Positions 13,001 to 21,983 of a DNA stretch of 64,000 bases are shown here, one piece after another. A model generated the notes under the pieces. The model was not told the DNA's origin. It did no database searches and saw only the letters and a list, made by a program, of their open reading frames with translations. A program made the translations under genes and the position numbers. The stretch spans positions 80,581,107-80,645,106 of the forward strand of contig NC_068356.1 in the NCBI RefSeq assembly GCF_020536995.1. The letters are read 5' to 3'. The number at the start of each line of letters is the position of its first letter. Position 1 is the stretch's first letter. This DNA is from Dreissena polymorpha. Lineage: Eukaryota > Mollusca > Bivalvia > Myida > Dreissenidae.

Positions 13001-14714
13001 TTGTGATTTATGACATGTATTCAGAAGTATGTTTCTGTTGTGATTTATGACATGTATTCAGTAGTATGTTGCTGTTTTTAAAAATCTATTTGTGACCAGT
13101 AAGCTACAACATTTATTCCAATTTGTTTAGGTGTGATTTTGCTTCAATTGCTTAGAAGCTTGTTTACGTGGGCCCGAATTAAAATGTTTATCCAACCCAC
13201 CTCCACCTACCCATCACATTGGCCCTGCCAAAAATACCTTTGACCTGATTCAAACATATTTTCTTAATGTTTAACATTATTACAAATCTGTTAAATGTCA
13301 TAATTCCCATTTTCTGTTCAATTTATGGATGCTTCAAAGTGATAGTGTTGCTGATGTTATATGTTGTCAAATAAAACAATACATGGTAATCTGTGATTAA
13401 ATGACATGTTTTTTTCCATCAAAATTGTATTTAAAGAATCCACAACATTTTTAATGGCCCTGTGGGGGCCTTGTAACATTTGATCACAGCCACATCAGAT
13501 TGTTTCCACATATTGGTTTTATTCAGATTTCCGCATGTTAGCCATGGATGACCAGATGTCGTTGCTGAAGTCTTCATTCATGGAGCTCAGTGTCTTCAGA
13601 ATGTCATTCAGGTATGTGCTGAGTGGGGTTTATCACAGGGCATGAACTTGGTCACAAGAGGAGGTATGTGCTGATTGGGTCTAATGTAGTCACATGACAT
13701 GAACTTGGTCACAAGAGGAGGTAGGTTCTGATTGGGTCTAATGTAGTCACATGACTTGAACTTGGTCACAAGAGGAGGTAGGTTCTGATTGGGTCTTACG
13801 CAATCACTGGGAATGAACCTGGTCACAACTAGAGGTAGAGAGTGTTTTGTAATAATGGGTTCATGAGAATATGGCAACTTGCAATACATTACAAAATATT
13901 ATTTACAAACAAGTTGCTGACTGTCTTTGCCGAAACATTTGATACATTACCAGTTATTATCATCAAACTATTCGTTATTATATGCATTTCTTGATAGAAA
14001 TGATAATTGTCAGCTTTATGTAGGGTCAAATAAAAGCAAATCAAGCCCGTTTTGCATTCAGCATGATAAAGCAGTCATTATGGTGGTTCCCTGTATGTGC
14101 ATCAGTCTGTTCAAACAATTTATTTGCAATATATATTAAAAGTGCAACCCTTAACATTTTTATGATGGTTTTGGTTCCTTAGGTCTTTGCCATACCATGA
14201 CTCCCTGTACTTTGCGGAGGGCGTGATTCTGCACAAGTCAGTGAGTGAGAACATGGGATGGGGCCATGAGCTAGTGCAGGCCACTCTAGAGTTCTCCAGC
14301 AGACTGAAGGACCTCAATGTAGACAAGGTGGAGTTTGCAATGATGGGTGCCATTGTACTCACATACCCAGGTAAGCTTTGGGGTGATATAGGGTGAGCAC
14401 GAAGTAGTCAAGGTGAGATGTTTTTCTCACCCTATACCCAGCATCTGATATGCTTCAACCTGAAGTGTTCATCATCAACTTTTAGCTTGTAAACCGTCTT
14501 GAGGCTGCGTGTTTATGTCCCCACAAAGTGATAGACATTAAAAAATTGCACTTGTCCTTCTGTCCATGCATTCATATGTACATACGTTTGTCCTGAAGCT
14601 GATGTTTAAGACACTTCTTTACCTACTCAAACTTCCATAGTTGAAATACTTTAATGTGTAGATTTTTGGCCGAATTATTGCCCGTTGTATGTTTTCTCTT
14701 AATACATGTTCTTG

Positions 14715-14801
<87 letters not shown>

Positions 14802-15668
14802 TTGTCTGAAGCTTGTGTTTTGAAATTCTCTTTTAATACTCAGTGGATCTCTCTTTAACTTGTACAGTTGAATGACCTTTATTTCTTAATTTCTTAAACA
14901 AAGGAGTTTTAGCTGAGACGCGTTTTGGCAGAAGTATGGTCCTTTGTCTATTTTTCCACTGTAAAATAAATAAATTTGTGTTTTTAATTGCTCTTTGACT
15001 ACTGTTTGAATCTCGCTAAAGTTGCACAGTTAAATGGCCTTAATGTGTAGATGATTGCTAAAACGGGAATAGTGACAAGTTTTCGCTGAAAATGGCCTTT
15101 TGTCTTTTTGTCTATTGAAGAAGATAATATTATAGTGTATATGTCTGCGTCCAAACATGTGTTGTGAAAGCATCAGTATCTTTGACAAAATTTATGGTAC
15201 ATATTAGTTTGATGGAACTTGGTCAGCACGATTATCTTTACAATATCTGGGCCAAGTTTGGAATCTGGGTAAAGTGGGTCCAAAAACTAGGTCATCAGGT
15301 CAAATCTTAGTACCGGTAAATCTTATTAAAACATGACCTGCCATGACCTTGCCTAGACAATTTAAGGTCCCTAAAAGACAAGTTAAGTCTTATCTCTTGA
15401 ATGGCTACAAAATTTTCCTCTGGTATTTGCAGATGCCATCGGTCTGTCAGACAAGCAAAAAGTGATTAAGATACAGACAAAATTCCTGGATGTTCTTCGA
15501 CGGTATGTCCAGTCGCGTTATCTGCTGGACAAAGGACGCTTTGGAAAACTACTTCTACGGCTCCCCACCCTGAGGACCCTGAGTGCCAAGGCTGCCGAAA
15601 GGTTTCTCTCCCTTACCATTGAAGGATTGCTGCCCCTGAATGAACTTGTTCAGGAGATGATGTGTTAA
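7092..15668 (+). CDS. nuclear receptor A (orphan, ERR/RXR-like LBD), 8 coding exons, 420 aa
   Basis: This is a ligand-regulated or orphan transcription factor that acts in the nucleus. Coding exons are 7092-7178, 7832-8014, 9088-9298, 9861-10037, 11302-11397, 13527-13611, 14183-14370 and 15433-15668. All junctions are GT-AG, phases agree, and the total is 1263 nt including TAA. Residues 1-90 form an acidic/serine-rich A/B region. Residues about 92-157 form the DNA-binding domain, with all eight zinc cysteines (C-x2-C-x13-C-x2-C and C-x5-C-x9-C-x2-C) and P-box CEGCKG. The C-terminal extension [11 protein letters not shown] resembles that of ERR, NR5 and NR6 receptors. The LBD contains IIEWAKKVP, the signature [25 protein letters not shown] (ERR/RXR-like) and a terminal AF-2 helix LVQEMM. 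EGCKG rules out a canonical ERR (EACKA), so I give no symbol. It is a tandem paralog of the gene at 21148-31948. The start ATG follows a good acceptor (CTACAG) and gives phase-0 splicing. Confidence 0.93.
7620..7805. mobile_element. palindromic MITE, degenerate copy (GCACAGGCTAATC family)
   Basis: TCTGGGAAAAC at the left, CCTGCACAGGCTAATCTGGG in the right half, and GTTTTCCCAGAA at the right end. This is the family seen complete at 32013-32275. It sits in intron 1, ending about 25 bp before coding exon 2. Confidence 0.7.
8250..8665 (+). repeat. tail part of a Helitron-like repeat in intron 2
   Basis: Contains TTCAT/CGAACCATTTGT-type units and AGGTCACTAGGTCAAATATC. It ends in AGGTGAGCGCCTTAGGGCCC followed by GGCCTCATGTT, close to the CTTGTT tail shared by other elements here. 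Confidence 0.5.
8950..9055. mobile_element. right half of a palindromic MITE abutting the DBD exon
   Basis: GTGTTGTCCCTGATAAGCCT and CAGTGTTCCCAGAA match the right half of the 32013-32275 family. It ends about 30 bp before the acceptor at 9086-9087 of the exon that encodes the zinc fingers. Confidence 0.65.
10108..10700 (+). repeat. degenerate hairpin-headed repeat in intron 4
   Basis: The head GTTCACCTGAG...GGGTGAAC at about 10117-10150 is followed by loosely repeated units (TTGTCCATTGAAAAACATGG-like at 10470 and 10620). Boundaries are uncertain. Confidence 0.4.
11756..12798 (+). mobile_element. Tc1/mariner-type transposon, internally shortened, long TIRs
   Basis: Flanked by TA (11754-11755 and 12799-12800). 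The ends are CACTGAGAGACTTTAAAAAC and its reverse complement. Inverted similarity continues for about 200 bp (to about 11960 and from about 12595). A second copy of the end motif (GACTTTAAAAACGCTCCACT, near 11970) gives the left end an IR/DR layout like that of Tc1 relatives. It encloses a transposase remnant and lies in intron 5 of receptor A. Confidence 0.9.
12160..12582 (+). pseudogene. Tc1-like transposase, C-terminal remnant
   Basis: Translation from about 12160 gives [13 protein letters not shown], then [14 protein letters not shown] (catalytic D in QQDN) and [20 protein letters not shown] (catalytic D and E regions of Tc1 DDE transposases). The DNA-binding N-terminus and the first catalytic Asp region are absent. 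A TAA at 12463-12465 stands in place of a sense codon. In-frame similarity resumes as [12 protein letters not shown] and runs to TAA at 12580-12582. It is dead as a coding gene. Confidence 0.88.
12845..13070. repeat. 37-bp minisatellite, about six copies
   Basis: Unit begins TGTTTCTGTTGTGATTTATG and ends ATTCAGTAGTA. Copies are almost identical, with single-base variants. Intron 5 of receptor A. Confidence 0.92.
13611..13835. repeat. 57-bp minisatellite that includes an exon's 5' splice site
   Basis: Starts at the last base of coding exon 6 of receptor A (donor GTATGT at 13612). Units carry GAGGTATGTGCTGATTGGG or GAGGTAGGTTCTGATTGGG at about 13661, 13718 and 13775, so donor-like GTATGT/GTAGGT sequences recur every 52-57 bp. 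Confidence 0.85.
14513..15330 (+). repeat. degenerate Helitron-like repeat with about three tandem units
   Basis: The head TATGTCCCCACAAAGTGATA is followed by a CTTCTGTCC tract. Repeated segments of the type CACAGTTAAATGGCCTTAAT lie near 14640, 14870 and 15030. Interrupted by the (AT)n tract. Last intron of receptor A. Confidence 0.45.
14719..14796. repeat. (AT)n microsatellite
   Basis: About 78 bp of alternating AT inside the last intron of receptor A. Confidence 0.95.
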
Positions 15669-16400
15669 GTGTTGGAGACTTGCTTAGGTGTGATAAGCAG
15701 CCTTACATGGAATGTTGGTGTCATGAACAAAGATTTAAGAGTGTTTTGTAACTTGCAAAAAATTAAAAACCATCAAGACTTATGAGGTAAATATTTTTTC
15801 ACAATCTTAAACAACTTTAAAGAAGACAGTTCTACCTGAACCAAGCAAAGTGGCCTTGCTGTGTCAGTTGATAAAGTACATTTAAATTTGGTAAATTATG
15901 GTTATTTTTAAAAGTGAGAATGATGGGTATTTTTAATGTGATTGAAAAACGCTATATGTGTTTGAGAAGCTCTGTAAGTATAAAACACTGTATGTGTTTA
16001 AAAAATCTATATGTGTTTTAAAGGACCTATACTGTTTTGATAATAAAAATGTTTTCTATATTGTGATGAATTTCGTTTTCATGTAAAAATGTGTTTTTTT
16101 GATGTACCATTGTAACTTCTTAGAGCATTACAGTATTTTGTTAATGAAACAATACATGGGTATATGCATGGTTGTTTTCTAAATTCCTTTCATCGGTGAT
16201 ATTTATGTCCATGTTAATTGAATCATGTGCTCATTCTCCCTCAAAGACCTTGTTCTTTGAATTTACCCATCATATTGTCTTAAATATGGTCTAGAATTGT
16301 TTTCATGTTCTTAAACTTCATCCCTTTTATTAGGTATTCTCCGTTATTATAATGCAGTGCATTATTTCATTAGTTATTATGTTCATTGTTCATAATAAAA
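15669..16400 (+). other. probable 3' UTR of receptor A
   Basis: AT-rich sequence after the stop. AATAAA occurs at 16042-16047 and 16394-16399, and either may be the polyadenylation signal. No other gene is seen up to the repeat at 17209. Confidence 0.5.
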
Positions 16401-17208
16401 AGTATATCAAAATATATTCATCGCTTTCAATTTTAAGGGGCACTACTGTCTTCGTTTTCCTTTTGATATTGTTTGTAGAATGCACAAAAGATGTTAACAA
16501 TTGTGTTCATAGATGAAATGTTATTTGTGAAACTTTAAATCTTAAATCAAACTATACATGGGTTAAATATTCATTAAACATTGAAAGACATGACTGTACA
16601 CATTAACAAAATCACCTTACCAAAATCACCTTAATGAAAGTGCCCATTATTCATGTGATTTATTCAGAATTATGTTGGGTTTTGGTATCTGATAAAATGT
16701 TTTTTATTTAATTTTCATGTTTACTTTCATAATGGCGTATTTGTATTAGTCTGAATTTATTAACATTTTTTAAAATCATGTAATTAATTGATGGTATTTT
16801 TTAATGTAGTGTTCAGATATCATGTATACATTGATTTGTTATAGCCCTGCGCAGATGATTTCTCCTACATTTCTCAGAGTACAACATTAAAACATTCATG
16901 CTATAATCCTTATGATACAAAGTTCTCCATTTGTGATTTTTATCATCCTATCTTAAAGTATACCCCTTTTGAGCCAAAAAGTCCGAGCTATACTTCTCAC
17001 CCAAATGTGGGGGTTGGCATATTGCTTTGGTTTGTACTCATTGCACAATGAATCAACTAAGAGCTATTTGTCGTTTAGTGTGGTCAATGTGAAGTAAGGA
17101 AAGACCCAATTTTGCAATTAATTTACTTAAATATAACGTTTTCATCTTCTTGAATGAGCCATTACTGGGAATAAGTCATCTTCAATGACTGTTCTTGTTT
17201 ATGTTTAT

Positions 17209-18080
17209 TATGCCCCCCTTCGAAGAAGAGGGAGTATATTAATTTACACATGTCTGTCGGTGAATCGGTCGGTCGGTCCATCCATCAGATGGTTTCTGGA
17301 TGATAACTCAAGAAGGCTTAGGCCTAGGATCATGAAACTTCATAGGTATATTGATCATGACTGGCAGATGACCCTATTGATTTTCAGGTCACAAGGTCAA
17401 AGGTCAAGGTCACAGTGACTCTAAACAGTAAAATGGTTTCCGGATGATAACTAAAGAATGCTTAGGCCTAGGATCATGAAACTTCATAGGTACATTTATC
17501 ATCACTGGCAGATGACTCCTATCGATGTCAGGTCACTTAGTCAAAGGTCAAGGTCACAGTGACTCAAAATAGTAAATTGGTTTCCGGATGATAACTCAAG
17601 AATGCTTACGCCTAGGATCATGAAACTTCATAGATACATTGATCATGACTAGCAAATGACCCTTATTGATTTTCAGGTCACTAGGTCGAAGGTCAAGGTC
17701 ACAGTGACTAGAAACAGTAAAATGGTTTCCAGATGATATCTCAAGAATGCTTACGCCTAGGATCATGAAACTTCATAGGAACATAGATCATGACTGGCAG
17801 ATGACCCCTATTGATTGTCAGGTCACTAGGTCAAAGGTCAAGGTCACAGTGACTGGAAATAGTAAAATGGTTTCCTGATGATAACTCAAGTATAATTAGG
17901 CCTAGGATCATGAAACTTCATAGATACATTGATCATGACTTGCAGATGACCCGTATTGATTTTCAGGTCACTAGGTCAAAGGTCAAGGTCACAGTGACAA
18001 AAAATGTATTCATACAATGGCTGCCACTACAACTGACAGCCCATATAGGAGGCATGCATGTTTTACAAACAGCCCTTTTT
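17209..18080 (+). mobile_element. Helitron-like repeat with five ~145-bp tandem units rich in AGGTCA sites
   Basis: Head TATGCCCCCCTTCG with pairing AGAGGG, then a GTCGGTCGGTCC tract. Five units start near 17289, 17432, 17579, 17722 and 17867 (each TGGTTTCCxGATGATAAC). Each unit ends in a run of two to four AGGTCA half-sites followed by CACAGTGAC. The end near 18045-18080 (GGAGGCATGCATGTTTTACA) resembles the tails of sister elements. It lies 1.5 kb downstream of receptor A. Confidence 0.8.
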
Positions 18081-18883
18081 TTAAACTGTTATAATTTTAA
18101 TTTCATGCGTTTAAGACCTTTGAAGATTCTCTTTGACACCATGTTAACATTGGTCAATGCTAATGGGCTTTAAACTAGGTCAAAGTCAGTGTACCCTTGT
18201 TAAGGTACTTGTTGCATGTGGTTGATATTATTACAATAGTATAGGATATTAATTATGTTTACACATTTAAAGATTCTAGAAATTTCATGGAAGTACTTTG
18301 AGTCATGTTTTATTAATCAACTTAAAACATCAATAATGATAAATATCGCAATAACTTTTTTCAGTTGGTGCTAAGAGAGTTCTTTATATAATTTTCAGTG
18401 TAGATTTTTATATGTAATGGTTTGTTAACAAAGCTTTAAAATAATTTTCTCATGGCATCTGGTTTTATATGGCCATTCTCTTAAAATCAATTTCATCCAA
18501 CATATCATAGATCTTGTCTTATAAATGGGCTATCCAGCATCAACTGGGCTCATGTGTGCTTGTATAACAGAGATTTTGGTGTTAAGTGATTTTAAAGCAA
18601 TCAAAATCGTTCATGAATTTCAGTCTTTGCTCATTTGAGGAGTTACAATCATGAAATTGTTGATGTAATTTGTTATGAGAAGTATTCATTTACAATAAAT
18701 GTTTTGAAAATGTCCAACATAAATTGTTATATTTTTTTATCTCTAGATGCTAGATGTTTAGATTACCGTACATTGATCACTGACATTTACATAGTATTAT
18801 AGATGTGAAAGTAGGGCACAAAGAACAGTAAGCTTGGTTTATTAACCAACTGCAATCAAGATGCATAGACTACCGTAGTTACC
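18081..18883. other. intergenic stretch, nothing recognised
   Basis: AT-rich, with short frames only. A few stray AGGTCA-like words continue from the preceding repeat. Confidence 0.4.
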
Positions 18884-19160
18884 GGTCGCCGTGGCCTAGT
18901 GGATAAGGCGTCCGCCTCGGGATCGGGAGGTCGAAGGTTCGAGCCCCATGGGGAGCGTTTGTCGAAAGATGGATGTTTGTCATGGGACTCGTTTCGATAT
19001 GGCCGGCTCGTGAGCCTCGAGCGTCAAACATGAATGGTTACCAACTTCTATCCCCCTGGCGCCTGGCATAGTGATAGGAGTTGGGAGGTACATGGTATAC
19101 ATGCAAAAAGTGTCTCATAAGCAAAAACTGGCTGGTCCTTTCAATAGGGGTGATACTATA
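18884..19160 (+). mobile_element. tRNA-derived SINE
   Basis: The tRNA-like head has A-box TGGCCTAGTGG (18892-18902) and B-box GGTTCGAGCC (18936-18945). A tRNA-unrelated body follows and ends near ATAATAAAAAAGG. The head cannot form a complete cloverleaf acceptor stem, so it is not a tRNA gene. A degenerate relative lies at 36268. Confidence 0.85.
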
Positions 19161-19319
19161 ATAAAAAAGGCCTACTATAAGTTTTCGGACAATATACATT
19201 TCCGTTTTTAGCCAAACTAGTTATTGTTGTGAATACATTTTCAGACATACGGGGTTTTGTCCATAATTAATGACTCCAAAAATCGTCCTCAGTCAGGTCT
19301 GTTATGTGCTTCTGAGAGT

Positions 19320-19880
19320 AATTCATCCATATGAAGGGATAGACACTCTTTCACATTGTCCATCCAGTTTTTCTTCTGACGACGTCGACCTCCCTCTTGC
19401 TTGTCCTGGAGAACAGTCGTTCAAAGAGAGTCGTGCCTGGTGACGTGTCAAAACCAAGCCAGCTTTTGTCGCTTGATGGTCATCAGTAGGGGCTTTTTTG
19501 ACCAACAAGTGTTGCAGTTCTGTGTAGGCGTGAAGCGTCTGGGTCTCGCAGCCATAGAGTAGGATGGAGACTACGAGGGACTTGTAGAGCCCTTGGTGGG
19601 GAAGCTGGTGGAACTGCTTGTCCAAAACCTGCTCCGTCTGGCGATCGCTGCAAAATTCTTATTCAGGCCGAGCGGTATTGGTGCCATCCATGAACAATTT
19701 TGCGCCCAAGTACCTGTAACTTCTAGCTTCCCCCCATCCCGTATTCTCCTGATCTTTCATAGTCTGTTGGTTAAATTTTTAAGTTCACTGCTGGTGCCAC
19801 CCACGAGGTCGATGTCATTAGCGAATCTCAAGTTGGAGATGGGTCTTCCACCGATGGAGATGATACAGTTGACGCTATAC
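19320..19880 (-). mobile_element. non-LTR LINE fragment (endonuclease/reverse transcriptase type)
   Basis: On the minus strand 19880-19770 reads IGGRPISNLRFANDIDLVGG, which is the RT catalytic block with FANDID where the family has FADDID. 19625-19500 reads YKSLVVSILLYGCETQTL, the block that follows the RT domain in such LINEs. The intervening part is shortened and out of frame. An old, broken copy. Confidence 0.82.
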
Positions 19881-19884
19881 GCTA

Positions 19885-20394
19885 CACATTGCATACCCGT
19901 ACCCGATCATCAATGTACTATTTTAGAGTGGCTCTATATTTTCCAACACCTGTAAGGCTGTATGTGTTGTCTCTAAATTTTTGGACACTTGAATTAAAAA
20001 AATGCATCTAAATTTTCGGAAAGGAAAACAAATATTTACGTTTAAGCATAGGCACTCGGCACACTTATATACGCATATATAATTTAACAAAAATCGAGTC
20101 TTGTTATTTTGTTTAACAATTGGACAGTTTTGAGAGTTTTGTGAGGGGGTAGCAGCTGGGGAAGGGGGTTATAACTAATGCCGAGTGCGTGTGCGTTCAA
20201 GTTGAAGAAAACTTGTAGTAATTACGGTATTTCCGGAATCAACAAATCGTCTGCTGATCCAAAGTGTAACGTACTGGTAATGTTTATACTTGAGTGTAAC
20301 CTTTTCGTACGGTACAGCTTAAATTATAAGTGACCTATTTTATGGACACACAAACAGTTCGGGCAGCATATATACATGTAAATACACTCCAGTG
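19885..20394 (+). promoter_or_regulatory. upstream region and possible 5' UTR exon of receptor B
   Basis: CCAGTG followed by the strong donor GTAAGTAGT at 20395 could end a non-coding first exon that splices to the acceptor at 21094-21095. No TATA box or start site can be fixed. Inference only. Confidence 0.25.
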
Positions 20395-21095
20395 GTAAGT
20401 AGTGTTTCTTTTTATTATTGTGCTTTGAAATATTTAAATAGGCATGGGTAGCTTGAAAACTTTTATAAAATTGTCACAGCTGTCAAACCTTGGCCTTGAC
20501 AATTGATTTGCAATTGCTAGTGAATTCCGTCATTCGTAACCGTCAACATTCGTCCCATAATCGCAACACTATTTTAACTCGCGCATTTCTTAGTTGCACT
20601 AATCCAACTCCCAGCTATTGACCCTCCAGGCCGATGGGAGCTGTACGTATGTAATCATAAAAAATCAGAGCATTCAAGAAGAACTAACGCATTTATGTAC
20701 ATGTACTGTGTGAATGAGTTCTTGTCTCGAATGAATATGCAAGCTCTTAGTAAAATTAATTTATATCTTTTCATCTGTTTTTTGTGTGTAAATAACAGTC
20801 AGTGATAGTGTAAGTATTTAAAAAAAATAAACTTACATGACTGTTTTTGTAGTAAGCATTGTTTTAAAGGTCAGAAAGCTTATTTTCCATCTCATCCTTC
20901 AAGGAGCACTTCTTCCACAAAATATATCATATTGAACAATGTATGCACTTAAAAACATAAAGCCTTTTCTTTTCAACATTATTAAATAATTTAATGCTTA
21001 TGTCAATGATATGTAATACAAAATGTATTGACAGCTTTTATATCAACTACCCAAAATGCATAAAAATAGCTCATAAAAATCATATTGATTTTCAG
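20395..21095. other. putative 5' intron of receptor B
   Basis: No coding signal. 20590-20690 contains AACTCCCAGCTATTGACCCT and TCAGAGCATTCAAGAAGAAC. Both words also occur in the inserted element at 40137-40837, so a relative of that element is present here. Confidence 0.4.
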
Positions 21096-21147
21096 ATTTC
21101 AAGAAAGAACCTTTCAAATAATTTTGCAGAAAGGAAGCCATGTTATA

Positions 21148-21936
21148 ATGTCAAGCTCTGATTCTGACATTGAGGAGATAATTTTGAATGGAAGCTGCAG
21201 CGCTGGGAGTAATGAATCAAATGTAAGTAGTGTTTGCTTAAGTCGGGGAAAGTTTTCTGGGAAAACTGGGCTTAATGCATGTGAGTTAAGTGTCATCATA
21301 GATTAGCCCAGGGACCTATACAAACTTGTTTGTATAGGTCCCTGATTAGCCTGTACAGTCTTCACAAGCTCATCTGGGAAGACACTTTCGCCTACACTCG
21401 ATTTTCATTTTGAATATATATATCCTTGAACAAATATTATAAAGTAGATTTTGTTGTCCCTGTTTATTCTGGGACTTCACTAACAGTATACACATGCATA
21501 AAGCCATATGTTCCCAAAGCAAGACTCATTGGTTTTGAACTCCTTTACTAGACTTGTCAAATATGGGTTATTACACTGAGGTTCCCCTTTGGTAATTTAA
21601 TTGATGTTCATAGAAACCATCACTTTATGACCAGATGGTGATTTTACCGGTGCTAAGGTTCACAGTTTTCACATTTGTTTTTAGCAAACTTTGCATGTAT
21701 TGGTAATATTTTCATATACATATATGTATATGCATATATATGTATGTGAATATATATAAAACTATATATAGTTTTATATATATTCACAATTGAATTTTCA
21801 TACTTAATAACAGGTATTGTAAAATTCTTCTCTAGCCATATTAAGATTGGTGCAATTTTATGCCCCCAGATCGAATGATCAGGGGTTATATTGTTTTTGA
21901 CCTGTCTGTCTGTCTGGTCTCGTCTGGTCTCATCTG

Positions 21937-21983
<47 letters not shown>

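Noticed and set aside
12845-13070. Regularly repeated 37-bp units, CRISPR-like at first glance
   Set aside because: Contiguous minisatellite without spacers, in a eukaryotic intron.
7092-15668. Naming receptor A ERR, RXR or NR6A1
   Set aside because: P-box, extension and LBD point to different classes; no symbol is defensible without a tree.
18884-18960. Possible tRNA gene
   Set aside because: The boxes are present but the acceptor stem does not pair, and a SINE body follows.
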